Below are positions 1-11,690 of a stretch of 64,000 bases of DNA, in pieces (the first letter of the stretch is position 1; every line of letters starts with the position of its first letter). Where the stretch lies: positions 4,712,001 to 4,776,000 of the forward strand of contig JAHREC010000009.1 of the NCBI GenBank assembly GCA_020081605.1. Reading direction: 5' to 3'. The position numbers and the translations under genes are program-made. The notes below the pieces were generated by a model. The model made no database searches. It was not told the origin of the DNA and worked only from the letters and a program-made list of their open reading frames with translations. This DNA comes from Albifimbria verrucaria. Lineage: Eukaryota > Ascomycota > Sordariomycetes > Hypocreales > Stachybotryaceae.

Positions 1-1176
1 CCCTTTTGAAGGAATACCAGCAAAAGGGTCGAAAAGTCAATGTACTTCCACCTTGATCTGTACTCTTACTTCGACCAGCTACTTATGGCTCCAGATACTC
101 TATGGCTTTCCTGTCTTCCCGTCGGCAGTCGACCGCCTGGCAGACGTCGCCAAGCAGCTAGGACCTGGCGGACTGTCTTTAATGGTTGACCACCCGGATC
201 AGCTTCACCAAGTAGAAGCTGTGTCAAGCAAAGCTGGACATGCCACCCTCGTTTATATCAAGGTCGACATGGGATATAGACGGGCTGGCGTGATCCCTGG
301 TACCGCCGACTGCGAGAACCTCATCGCACAGGTACTTGCCAAGGAGGACGCTGGCGCGTGTGTGTTCCATGGTATTTATGCACACGCTGGCCAGTCTTAC
401 GAGGCCCGTAAGGATTGGCAAGCTCTGGACTACCTCGCGGCAGAGTTCAAGTCACTGCAAGATGTGGCGACTTCGATCTCGGCAAAGCGTCCTGGCCATG
501 AACTTACTCTATCGGTGGGAGCTTCACCGACAGCAACGAGTCTACAGCATCCCGACGTAGCCGTCCAACAAAACGGCGCGTCCGATCAAGTAGTGGCCCC
601 CATCAACAACTTCCTCCATAACCTCAAGGGCAATGGCTACAAGCTCGAGGTCCACGCAGGCGTCTATCCCACGCTTGATCTCCAGCAGTTGGCAACGCAC
701 GCCCGCGACTCCACTCTGCTTTCCGCATCGTCCATTGCCATCTCGATCTTGTGTGAAGTTGCGTCGTTATACCCTGGCCGCGGAGCTGAGGGCACCACGG
801 AGGCTCTCATCAATGCCGGCTGTTTGGCGCTGGGCCGCGAGCCATGCGCCGATTTGGGCACTGAGAAGGGTCAGCACTACGCAGGCTGGGGCATCGTGAT
901 GCCGTGGGGCATTGACAACCCAGTGCCAGGCAAGGAATTCCCTGCCGAGCATGGTGGATGGCAGGTGGGCAAGGTGAGTCAGGAACACGGCATTCTCAAG
1001 TGGAAGGGCGATGCCGCGGCGCAGATACCGTTGTCGTACGGCCAAAGGTGCGAATCTGGCCGAACCATTCATGCGTCGCCGGCAATGGATTTGATCACTA
1101 CTTGATCGTAGACAGCCGCAACACCGGCAGTGAGGATGTAATTGTAGACGTGTGGCCAAGATGGAGAGGATGGTAG
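1..1176 (+). CDS. D-serine dehydratase-like fold-type III PLP enzyme (5' partial)
   Basis: This is the 3' part of a DSD1-type enzyme, which deaminates D-serine to pyruvate or cleaves related D-beta-hydroxy amino acids. The window starts inside exon 1, which ends at 41. An intron runs 42-94 (GT...CAG, phase 0) and exon 2 runs 95-1176. Exon 2 carries the alanine-racemase-type barrel (LYGFPVFPSAVDRL, LVYIKVDMGYRRAGV) and the C-terminal metal site (PNHSCVAGNGFDHY), whose His and Cys bind Zn in this family; the protein ends VDVWPRWRGW. The frame breaks at the AAA run 1044-1046. One missing A joins the two frames exactly into the conserved C terminus, so a sequencing deletion is likelier than a pseudogene. 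D-threonine aldolase or another member of the family is possible, because substrate cannot be read from sequence alone. Confidence 0.9.
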
Positions 1177-1572
1177 TGTATTATGTCTAAAAAGACAATG
1201 GATTCTGAGTGCATCATAGAGCAATCCACAAGTCATCTATTTAATACCGCTACCCGTAAGAGCAAGAATCCCATAGTCCACGATGGTCGAAGCCATCTCT
1301 ACCTATAAACCAGTATTCCAAATGACTCGCCGACTGAGCGAGATGCCATGCTATGACCATATAGCCGCCGTAGTAACGTACAATGGAGCGTGAATAAAAC
1401 AAAACCAACGCCGATTTTAGGTCATTATCGTCTAAACGACGGTGGTATCAAAGGTGCGATTTCGGCACGCTGGGTGATGCGAGCAAGACGATGCGAGAAG
1501 AAAATTAACGCGTAGGTCGTCGTAAAAAGAGGAGAACAAGGACGAGTACGAATCACGGCTTGGGTGAAGTTC
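1177..1572. other. intergenic spacer between convergent genes
   Basis: This 396-bp spacer lies between the stop codons of the D-serine dehydratase-like gene (+) and the Gly-rich secreted protein (-). It should hold both 3' UTRs. I see no reading frame or RNA gene in it. Confidence 0.6.
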
Positions 1573-2566
1573 TTAAGCCATGAAGACAGCAGCGACAACG
1601 GCGGAGCCGATGACGGGCCAGAGACCCAGCGTCTCGAAGTAGGACTGCATACCGATACCTGCCGAGTCACGGTCGTCATAGAAGTTTTGCGTGTCGACGG
1701 CTTCGTCGTTGTTGGAGTCGGCGGTAGTGCCGTTGGGCAGCGTACCGTTGATGAGGAAATAATCCTTGTCCTTGTAGCGACCGACGTTGATGACGTCCTT
1801 ATCGAGGGCGGCGTACGAGCCGTTGCCAACAAGGTCCTTCATGAGATCCTCGTTGACATCATCACCACAGCCGCAAACGGCGTACTGGGCGCAACCGCAC
1901 ATGACGTGACGCGTCTCATCCTTATCCGTAGTGGCGTTGTGGTAGGTGTAAGTGTTTTCGCCGTCATTGTCATCGTAGTCGTAGACGTGAGCGCCGTAGA
2001 GCCAGACACCGGGCCAGAAGGCGAGACCGGCACCGAGCAGGAGGGCGGGCACAAGCAGGCCACCACCGGGTCGCCGGCGTGTTGCACCGGCATTGTAGGG
2101 CACGACAGCACCGCCTCCGTAGTATCGACCGCCGCCGTAGCTTGGACGTGCGCCACTGCCTCCAGGCGAGATGCCTCCGGCGGTGCTTCCAGATCCACGG
2201 TTTCCTTGTCTATATCATGGCAACGTTAGCAACCGCGCAGGTCGATAACAAGGAATCGAAAGGGGTTCCAAGAGACAAATGGGCATTGAGAACTTACGAC
2301 GAAGTAGAACCGCGTCCGAGGCCACCTCCACTGCTACCTCCACGGCTGCCTCCACTGCTGCCTCCGCTGCTACCGCCTTTGCTGCCACCGCTGCTACCAC
2401 CACCACCTCCTCGACCGCCGCCGCCGCCACCTCCTCTGCGCTTGTAGAGGTCGTGCTCATCGGAGGACTCGACGTCGGCCCTCACGACGTGTTCAGCGCC
2501 GTCGATGACATGGGCGGCTGTGGAGGCGATGAGAGAAGCGGTGATGAGCGTTAACGACAATTTCAT
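1573..2566 (-). CDS. secreted Gly/Ser-rich protein, probable GPI-anchored, conserved fungal family
   Basis: Exon 1 is 2298-2566 and exon 2 is 1573-2209, with an 88-bp intron (GTAAGT...TATAG). The product is 301 aa with no frame break. Residues 1-18 form a signal peptide, a KRR stretch at 42-44 suggests kexin cleavage, and residues 45-120 are dominated by Gly, Ser and Arg. A hydrophobic stretch (LLVPALLLGAGLAFWPGVWL) follows, then a conserved folded region with CGCAQYAVCGCGDD and YKDKDYFLINGTLPNGT. The hydrophobic tail ending VIGSAVVAAVFMA is typical of a GPI signal. I recognise the CGC...YFLINGT region as a fungus-specific family of unknown function (DUF7732-like), but no activity is known to me. 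A cell-wall or surface role is inferred from the targeting signals only. Confidence 0.85.
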
Positions 2567-5548
2567 GTTGATTGTGTGTGTCTGTTCGCGCGTTGGGAAG
2601 TTGTTTCGGTCTTGGTGGATCGATTGTGCGACCAGGGACGGGTTGATATAGAGAAGGTGTAGATGTAAATGGAGAATGAAGAAGGGCCAAGGGATCTGTG
2701 TGATCTGTGTGATATATGGTTAACCTTGCCTTGTGGAGTGGCTGAGCAGGCTAAAGTGGTTGTGAATGTGGATGCGACTGCAAGGCGCAATGTCTGGCTG
2801 TTCAGCGGGTGGGTAATGTAATGTCTCCGCTCCACGTTCCGGAAGGTGTGCGCTGCAAGGCTTAATGGAGAATGGCCAGGGTCACGAATAAGAATGCTGT
2901 ATACTAGGTATGCAGTAAAACAAAGTCCAGGAGACGAAGGAGCCAAGGAGCCTAACCCGGTTGTATTTGTATTACAGGAGCCAGGGCGAGACGGGGCAGG
3001 ACAAGGGGACCCTCTAAGCTTGGACTTGGACTTGGACTTGGACTGGACGATCTCTCAATCCTCTCCATGATTTCATTACCACCCACAACACAAGCTCACA
3101 CGGACCGTCGTGGTTGGCCACGCTCCTTGTTTGAGTCGCTCATTTGTTTGTCCTAATACGGCATGGCCCCCTGTGTCTTCTCTCACACATGGCGTTGCGT
3201 TTCGCATGCGGCTGACCATGGTGCCCTCCACCGAGACCATGTCTCTGCTGCTCACTCTCTTTCTCTCTTTCGCTCTTTCGGTTTCGGCAGAGATGCTTTC
3301 TCACTAACGGGCCTAAGGCGGGCTTGGGCGGGCCCTCTTTGGCGGTCGTATCTCGTGTAAGCGCACAGTCGAGGGCCATGTCCATGGGTGACCTGAGCAT
3401 CCCGTGCCCTTTGTCTTCGTTTAATATGTACTGTATTGTACTGTATCGGTACCGTACTCATTTGCCCCGGAGATGCCTGAATCATCGCCAGGAAACCTCC
3501 GAGAGCGGGTTCCTGGGAACGCCAAGTGTGCTGGCTACTACAAAGCCAAGACTCTTTGTTTCCCCACTAGCCCTAAGGCTTGGCAATGTCTTGTGCATCA
3601 CTGAGTTCTTCTAGATCGAATCCGTGCCACCGTCACTCTCGCTTGTGCTTGTCGATGTCATCAGGGTCCATGGGTTAGGGGGAAGAGGCAAGAATCTCGG
3701 TGACGTCGAGGCGCAGCCTGCAAGTTTGCTGCTAGCGCAACTCGCCATGTGTGATTGTTGAGCGTTTTATGATACTGCACTGGGAGTGCCCAAACAAGCT
3801 CACAAGCTTACTTTGGCCTTGACCGATCGATTGGCTCTCCTCTGAAATGCGGACGGGGAGAGAAGGCCTGGGACCTTTGTTGTCACCGTGGCTGTGACAG
3901 GGATGCATCCTCTCACACACCTGGAGCTGGAGCTGGAGAAGATGAGCCATGATTGCAATTTCCTGTCGGCCCTACAACAGTAATGTACCATGGGGATGGT
4001 GAGAGTTTAGTTTCCGAAAGGATACTATGTAGAACCATCAGCCTGCCCGTCCATTATTCATTAACATTCCTTCTGCACCGTATCACTGTCTGCCTTTCAC
4101 TGGCATAAACCTCTGCTGTACTGTACTGGTACTGCGCAAGATTGTACGAAACCCTCAGGAAACCAACCACCCCACGTTGAACAGGAACTCCCAAGGAAGG
4201 CTGTGCTGCCATCCCCTGCCAATATCCGTCTAATCTCCACCACGGCTGTAACGCATCTCGTGACACCGATCGGGCGAGAATTTAGCCATAGCGCGCGACC
4301 TGCCCATTCTGCGATACGCCCTACAGCTCACCGAAAGCGATGCGGACCTGAAGTTCCTGTGCGCCACGCTTTGTGCAACCTGATAAGCCTGACGACAAGA
4401 GTCGCATAGGCTTTCTACTGCTGACAACTATACCCTTAGTGAGCAACTGAACCCGTGCTCCGGGGCAGAGCGGCGTGCTGGTGTCGCATAATTCGCCCAG
4501 CCCAGTCTCCATCGGAGGAGGTTGTGTCCGACCCTTGCCACCGCACCATTCGCCACTAAGTCATTGGGCAGACAATCGTCATGACTGCCATCCTCCATCC
4601 ACGTCGCGGTGAGGCAATGATGATTTGCGCGACCTGCCGAATCTGTGATGTCACATGCACACCTCCGATGGAGGCACAGCGTACCCTTTGCGAATCCTAT
4701 CCTTTGTAAAGTGAAGCATGTCATACTGTATTTCTCGTCATCGTCCTAGTGCACACCAAGTCTGCCAAGGCATTCTTTGTTAACTACCCAGGCTGACATC
4801 AATTGATTTGTCGGACCAGGGTTGATTGCGTTGCACAAGGTGAGCGAACGAAACCTGTAGGATTTGCAGAACATCCTACTTGTAATGGTTGATGATGACA
4901 TTGCGAATTTGCTCAAGAGGAGAGCGACGAAGAAATTCACAAATTCAACGACAATTGAATACATCCTGATAATTTCATTCTCAAACAAAATTTGTTGTAC
5001 GAGTCTTTGATTGATTATCAGGCTCAACATAACGTTGGTAGGTATGCCTTTTGTGTTACGTTAGGAAAACCAGCAACCTTTTAGTGCCATGATGGGATGG
5101 GTACAGTACCATGCCAACCTAGAAGTGATGAAGAGAAAGCATCAACAAGAGTATTCATTTTCAATCATTATTTTCCCAAGTTTTTTTCTTTGGGTCCTGA
5201 TTTTTCTTCTTTCACTTTTTCAAAAATGCGAAATCGAGCATTTTTATAAGCAAACCATTAAAATTTGCCTTGTGTTGTACTGTATTGTGCCATAAGCCAG
5301 ACAGTTTCACCATAATCGCAGAGAGCCAGGATTGCCACTTTTCTCAATATGGACGTTGTGATGGCACCGCAACTTCACGCTTTTCCTAGGCATCTGCCCC
5401 CTGTGTGTCCACTGTACCGTAAATCTCTGAGCCCCCAAACTCGACAATGCCGAATAGGTCTACCGTACCGTGACATATGCTGCATTCTCTGACATAGCAG
5501 AGGATCCAAGGCGAATGTTGTCGACCCTTGCCACAAGCGTTCACGGAC
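2567..5548. other. gene-free region upstream of two divergent genes
   Basis: About 3 kb between the 5' ends of the Gly-rich protein gene (-) and the Zn2Cys6 regulator (+). It presumably holds both promoters and 5' UTRs. Short frames on both strands lack recognisable domains and plausible splice structure. Around 4,750-5,300 the base composition becomes noticeably more AT-rich, with T-rich tracts. I support no gene here. Confidence 0.5.
3021..3044. repeat. hexamer microsatellite, 4 copies
   Basis: Four perfect tandem copies of TGGACT, directly followed by a partial copy. It is a simple repeat in gene-free DNA and no function is apparent. Confidence 0.9.
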
Positions 5549-7738
5549 ATGTCCAGCTCGTCTGCCCTTCGACCTCTGCGCAGGCGCAATGGCCGTCCGC
5601 AGGCTTGCGAGCCGTGTCGCCTGCGCAAAGTAGCATGCGATCACCAGTTCCCCATCTGCGGCCGGTGCAGGCGCGGCAATATTCAGCACAAATGCGTCTA
5701 CCACGTCCAGGGCCCGGTGGCGGCTCGGGAGATGCCCTTGTCCCCGGCGCGCTCGTCCGGCACCGGGGACGCCTCAGCCCGTCAAAGCCCGGCCAACCAG
5801 GCCGGAACTCCGGCCACCGTGAGGAGCGAGGTGCATGCGCTGCCCGGGCCCGAGAGAGACGCTGGCTTCCTCGGCGCAACCAGTTTTTCTGCCATGTTCA
5901 AGGAGACGCAGGACAGTTTGTCCATGCTGCAAAGGCCGTCTGTCTCCGTTGAAACCCATGAGCCCCTGACGAATGGGGAGCCTCAAGTTGTCTTGGAAAT
6001 CCCTGTTGCCCCAGAGAACATCTCTCTGCATAAAGAGTTGGAGGTCCTTCGCATAGTTCCCACCAAAGCGGAATGCGACCTGCTAAGGAGTCAAGATGAG
6101 CGTATCCACCATAGCTGGTGTCGTGCTGCCTTGCATCGGCTCCACGACTCGTTGTGGGATACTTTTGGAGCTCACCTCAGTGGCCGTCATGGTATCGCGG
6201 GTCTCAAAGAGATGGGCCAGATCCTGTCTCGGAACAGCGCCATACCCTTGGCAGAAAACCACGAGGACCCGGAGGACTGGTTCCAGGCCTTTGCAGGGAT
6301 GAACATGCGGTGGGAGTCTATGGGGTGTTGTTTTCATACTGGACAAATGCAGTGATGGTGTTATCGGCGGATAGCACAAGCAAGGTACAGGAGAAGCTCA
6401 TGAAGGATGGGAAGAGGAATGCGATGCTCAAGTACAAGAACGGTTTGTGGAGCTGTGCTGAGCTGTGCCGCTCCTCTGGCAACCGCAACTCGTTGCTTGT
6501 GTATATGCTTTACAAGCATAGTCTGTTGCAATCAATGGTATCTGGCGATGCAAGTAAGTATGCCCATTCCTGACTTGAAGTAGGGACCTATCCATACTGA
6601 TCAAATGACACACAGGCTGGGAATATTGGAGGCTGCACGCCGAAGTCATATCATTTACCACGTTCCTAGGTTTTCACGAAGCAACAAAGCCCTCGTATTC
6701 CGACCGCAACATATCAACACAAATGCAACGCAGGGTCTTTGCACGAATATTCACCACTGACAAGCTCATCGCCGCTTTCAACGGAAGACCGCCGCTAATA
6801 AGCCGCAACTATTTGTCCGTGGCCTTACCGCTTGACATCAGCGATGAGTTTCTGCTCAGCAAGGACTTTACGAATCCTGCTGTGGATTTAAGGATTGACG
6901 AGAATGGCTGGAATATTGATAACCAGATGTATCCGACCACGGTACTGCGTGCCCGTGCGATGCTGGGGTTTATCAGAGACGCCATACTTGAGTTCGCTTT
7001 GCAGGACACCAGCGTCTCGGACCATCCTACGCTCTTGTAAGCTGCTCACTAGTCTTACGATATGATAGAAAAAAAGCTAAAACTGCGAGCAGAAATTTAT
7101 TGGAAAGGGAAATGCGGACAGTCTCTCAGTTCCCTCCCATCCTCCTCCTCAAAGATGGCGATATTAAATGTCACGACATTGACGGCTACGTGCTCTTCAC
7201 CCGCCTACTTGTCCGACTGGAGCACCTCCAAAACTTATTCTTCATTGAGAGACTCGTCAGCAAGCAGAAGAACACAGTTAGCCCGCAGCTGCTCGAGCTC
7301 AGCCTTGAGATGGTGACGCTGACGGTGGCGTTCTGGACACAGCAGGACCGGTTGTCCTGTATAGCGGGCGACTTTGAGTTCCTCGTCATGTCGTACGCTG
7401 CGCCAGCGGGAGGCATTCTCTGCACGGAATTGCTCAACCCGTCGAGCTCCCGGGGCGCAACGACACCGCCGGTGACGCGGTCCAATATCATTCAGCAGCT
7501 GAGCCTGCTGTATGGGTTCCTCGACTGGGTAGGGCCGACGGCACCCAACGGAGACTTGTGCAGCAGTGTGAAACAGGTGATTAAGCATGTGCTGGACGAG
7601 GCGCTGAACGTGTCTGCTGATGCGCCAGGATTAATGGATGAGGTTGGCAATTGGGATATGGGCTTCTCTGCGGATTTGAATGAGTACTTTAGCTTTGATT
7701 TACTAGATACCTTTGACTGGCTGCCAAACAGAGCGTAA
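5549..7738 (+). CDS. Zn(II)2Cys6 fungal transcription factor
   Basis: Exons are 5549-6553, 6616-7036 and 7093-7738, with GT-AG introns of 62 and 56 bp; about 690 aa. The start is the first ATG in frame ahead of the zinc cluster. The cluster is C20-x2-C23-x6-C30-x6-C37-x2-C40-x8-C49 (ACEPCRLRKVACDHQFPICG), with a basic flank RPLRRRNGRPQ for DNA contact. The C-terminal two thirds resemble the fungal regulator middle-homology region (GFHEATKPSYSDRNISTQMQ; SRNYLSVALPLDISDEFLL). The frame breaks at GGGG 6322-6325, and one missing G restores WESMG...FSYW, a conserved motif of this subfamily. The regulated pathway cannot be read from the neighbours, which are housekeeping genes. Confidence 0.92.
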
Positions 7739-8017
7739 CTGGAATACAGCTACTATATACAAAATAATAATTATGAATTAGATCTAAATGTCAACTGCCG
7801 AGCTGTGAATGGTTTGCGTACAACGGAGGGCGTGTGGAAGCATAGACACAATCCTGCCCCACCTTGCCATCTCCATGCCATGAAGCTTGGCTGAAGGCCT
7901 TTAACCTGTCCAAGTCTCAGGTCTTTCCCTCCTCTCCATCATTATGTTTCGTCATTCATGAACGCGCATAGGACCGATAACCTGTGATTTTTTACGCGTG
8001 GCCCAGGCTGAAGAAAC

Positions 8018-9126
8018 ATGCCCAACGATATTGACAAGTCGCTGCTGGATCGCCTGCAAGCGCTCCGAGGTTCGAGTGCCTCGCCTGAGAGGGCAGCGCC
8101 TGCAAAGTAAGCCCGCATTCCCTTTTATAAACAGAATATGAGCTGATATCAACCAGGATTGAGGTGGATCTCATAGATCGTGCAAAGACGCCGTCTCGTG
8201 AAGATGCGCTCGCAGCTCGTTTGAAGTCGCTGCGGAGCCAGGATGAGGCGTCACCACCCGCCAAGACTAGCATCTCACCCTTACCAAGCCTGGGCTCGCC
8301 GAGAAGCAAACCCACGCCCAAGATAGTGGAGAGTATAGAAAAGAATGAGTCTCCTAGTCCGAAAGACGAAAAGGATGTGGATGCCATCTTCCAAACAGAC
8401 GACCAGACACTCGAGGAGTTGCTCGGAGATGTCGGACCAGAGGATGCATTCACAGCCGAGCCTGACGACGAGAAAGTCAAGGCTCTTTTAGAGGAACTAT
8501 CTCAAGCGATCCCGAAGGATGACACTACCAAGGAGTCAGGCGTCAACGAAAAAGAAGACGGAAACGACTCCGATGACTCAGATGGAGAGCATATGACACG
8601 CAAAGTAGACGAGACTATTGCGCGTCTCCGTGATGAGGCAGAGCTGGATGCAAAATCACCCAGCAGCGAGTCAAAAGAGGAAACAGATAAAGCACCAGCA
8701 AATGACACTTCGGACCTGGCGCTTCCCTCGGTGCCATCAAACCTCGCCGACCTCCCCGCCAGCAGTTCTCGTGCAGGCAGCGCTGACATCGACGATATCA
8801 CCGCACGACTTGCTGCTCTCCGTGCCCCGGCCTCCTCAGACTCCCTAGACCTCCCTTCTGTGCCCACATCCCGCCCATCCGGCGCTCCAGTTAAGCGGCT
8901 GACCTCACGCACCAAATACACAGACGACGACGTTGATGGCTGGTGCACTGTATGTCTCGAGGACGCGACGCTGCGCTGCCTCGGCTGCGACGGCGATCCT
9001 TACTGCACGCGCTGCTGGCGCGAGATGCACGTCGGTCCTGCGGCGGGCTTTGACGAGCGGACGCACCGAGCTGTGCAGATTACGAGGAGTAAGAAGAAGG
9101 AGGGCAGGGTAGCCCTCGGGGCTTGA
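8018..9126 (+). CDS. ANCHR/ZFYVE19-like abscission checkpoint regulator (zinc-finger protein)
   Basis: Exons 8018-8106 and 8157-9126 flank a 50-bp intron; 352 aa with an intact frame. The protein starts MPNDIDKSLLDRLQALRG. It has repeated short helical LxxRLxxLR-type elements (DALAARLKSLR, DDITARLAALR), a long acidic and Ser-rich disordered middle, and a C-terminal B-box-like zinc finger (WCTVCLEDATLRCLGCDGD, then YCTRCWREMH). This architecture matches the fungal relatives of animal ANCHR, which delays cytokinetic abscission through ESCRT-III/VPS4. The fungal role is not established to my knowledge, so the function is inferred from family. The gene is convergent with the LMBD1-type transporter, 223 bp away. 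Confidence 0.8.
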
Positions 9127-9349
9127 GAACGGGACAGGCTGAAGAAACCGACGTGTATTCCTTTGTGAAAGGTATCTTGACATGAATAAACTATTGGATA
9201 TCCATACACGAAAATTGACATGCGCATCCTCTTGGGGTATAGTAAAACCGCCCCAAGCAACTCCTGACCTGATATATGTGTTCATCCTACCCTACCAGAG
9301 CAATTTACCCATTCCTTCCAGCCAATATCCGTACTTAACATAAAGAAAA

Positions 9350-11139
9350 CTATTTGTCGCTTTTAAGCATGCGAAGAGCCCGCGCCGTTCGTCCCATTAT
9401 TCGTAGAGCTAGTCTTTCCTCTGAGATCCTGCCATGTGGCGCCGAAGCGGCGCCCTGTCGAAGCAAGAAGGCTCTCTTCCTCGTCAGCCTCGGCATCTTC
9501 ATCAATTTCGGACATGTTGATTCGGGAGTGCGAATTAGTGCGGTCACAAGAACAATGAGGAAGACTCCCAGGAATGCAAACTGTGCCCAGAACGTGACGA
9601 TACCAAAGAAGGGCCATGTGATGGAAATGCGGTTAAGGAACGTCGACATCACTGAAGGAGTGCAAACGTCCTTGGCATGAGCGTACGTTGCAGCTTCGGT
9701 GCAGGGCACAATCAACTCGGGGTGATTAGTGCAGTTTGGCTGATCACCGGGGACATCGGGCTTGCTGGTGCAAAAGTATTGAGTGCCGTAGATGGAGTAC
9801 TGAGGAGCCACAAACATAGCCACGGCGTAGTTGATGGCAAGGATAATGAGGGCAAGCATGACTGTGGCGATGAGAAGTGCCTGTGGTGCAGTGCGGCCCT
9901 TGCGAATCTGGAAGATGCGAACCCAGAGGAAGCGGATGCCCACCGTGGCGACACCGGTGATGGAGCTGCTGAAGAGCAATAGAACAAGGAGTGCCATAAG
10001 CACATAGTCGATGGGGAATACTCTAGCTGCCTGGATAAAGATCCAGTTGATCGGCTGGAAGACGTGGATTTGACCCAAAATGTAACCACAGCGCTGCTTG
10101 CAGATTGAGTTCTTGGCCTTGTCAATGCCTGTAATGAGCATCGAGACCCAGATGAAAACTGTAAGAATGAGGAGGAAAATGCCTCCAAGCATCTTGATAG
10201 GACGGAATATGGTGCAAAGCTTCAGCCAGAACTGATAGACGCGGCTTCGACCTTCACCTTGGGCCTCGGCGGCCAGACGCTCACGGCGCACAAGTGTCTG
10301 TTCCTCCCGAACCAACGCATCCAGCTCCCTTCTGTCCTTTCGAGACATACCTTCGGGACGGCCCTCATTGCGCATCTCCAGCTGTCGCTGCCGCTCACGG
10401 TTCTGCTCAAGCTGCGAGGCTGTAGTCTCGGAAAGCTGGGGAGCAGAGATTGAAGGCGCAGACTTGATGAAGGAGATGGGCAGCAATGCCAGGCCAGCAC
10501 CGGTATAGACGACGTACAGGAGAGTGCCAATGGTAACAAGCAGGCCCAAAGCAAATGTAAGAGCCTTCTCTCCGTGGTTCTGGGCTACGAGTTTCTTGAA
10601 GTAGTCGAGATCCCAGTGGCCCTGGGAAACATCGCCAGCTGCAGGGACGAAGAAGCCCAGCAGGAACAGGATGACAACGAGGGCCACAAAGAAGAGGGTA
10701 TACTTGAGTGCAGCGAAGAGCCGGTTCGTCCAGGTGCGACCATCCTCCTCGTACTCGACCTCATCGTACTCTTCGTACCAGAAGTAGGCAAACGGGATAA
10801 CGAGCAGGCACAGCAAAGCATCAAAGCTGTACAGGCTGTAGTAGACGACCTTGAGTGTGAAGAGGATATTTTCGACGCGAGCGGGTGTCGCCCAGTGTTT
10901 CTTCGCGCCGGTGGAAGACGAGTTTGTCGCAGAAACCAGAGCAATGTCGACGGGGAGGAGGAGGACAGTCGCGAGCAGGGCAGTAAGACTCAGGATAGCA
11001 ACCAGGCTAACGATGGCAGAGCGCTCGCGGGGGTTTGCCAAGTGAAGGTCGTGACAATGGCAGCACCGAGACATAGCACTACGGCTACGGCGTAGGCAAC
11101 CCAGATGAGACTGGCTTGGATGAGGCCTGCGTCGGCCAT
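9350..11139 (-). CDS. LMBR1-domain membrane protein, probable lysosomal/vacuolar cobalamin transporter
   Basis: A single-exon gene of about 596 aa. The true start is the ATG at 11137-11139, giving [20 protein letters not shown], the usual first membrane helix. The shorter ATG-led frame at 11074 is an artefact of a break in the G/C run 11029-11033: one missing base joins the first helix to [17 protein letters not shown]. About nine hydrophobic segments follow, with a large charged cytosolic loop (residues ~245-305; [18 protein letters not shown]) and the family-typical segments [14 protein letters not shown] and [20 protein letters not shown]1 orthologues are implicated in exporting cobalamin from lysosomes, although many fungi do not use B12, so the cargo in this organism is uncertain. 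The gene is divergent from CFT1. Confidence 0.93.
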
Positions 11140-11690
11140 GGCGGAGGTTGACGATGACCAGAGTAGAGGGTGTGAAGTCGCTGAGCTGGCTCTCTGTGTC
11201 TAGTTGTATGCGAAGACAAAGACAGGATGTCGTAAGCGCTTTGGCCGCAGCCGTATGTTTTATTATTGGCGTCGAGGCGGCGGGGAATGTTCAGCTAGTT
11301 CGAATTGATGGCATGCGAAAGGGGATCGAGACGGGACATGGGCTGGTGACGCAACGCGGATTGAAGCACGATTGTGACCAGGGTGATGGATTCACGCCTG
11401 TGACGTGTTTCGGATTCTTCAGAAACATGTTTGGAGTGGGCAGCTAGTGGGGTATCGCGTGGGCGAGGGTGTGAGAGCAGTAAAGCCTTCGGACACGGCG
11501 CGGCTTTGATCCGTTCTTTTTCTGTTTTCCGATAAGGTACGTACCTCGAAGCTCTGTATCGTCTTTGCTTTGATGTGAATTCATATGCGACCAGCTTAAA
11601 AGCATAGCTGCATCTACCCATTGACGCTGCCACAGGAGCTGCACAGCTCGAATTCGCGCGGCGCTGTTGTGGAGGGATGAGCTTGCGGCA
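11140..11690. promoter_or_regulatory. shared 551-bp divergent promoter region (LMBD1-type gene / CFT1)
   Basis: The start codons of the transporter (-) and of CFT1 (+) are 551 bp apart, head to head, so this stretch must contain both promoters. No TATA box or specific operator could be assigned with confidence. Confidence 0.5.

Noticed and set aside
1564..2229. 221-aa plus-strand open frame
   Set aside because: It lies entirely antisense to the spliced Gly-rich secreted protein, and its composition mirrors that gene. No domain is recognisable.
3021..3044. CRISPR-like or VNTR array
   Set aside because: It is only four tandem hexamers without spacers.
10574..11095. 173-aa plus-strand open frame
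   Set aside because: It is antisense to the LMBD1-type membrane protein, and the acidic/Gln-rich translation is a by-product of that coding strand.
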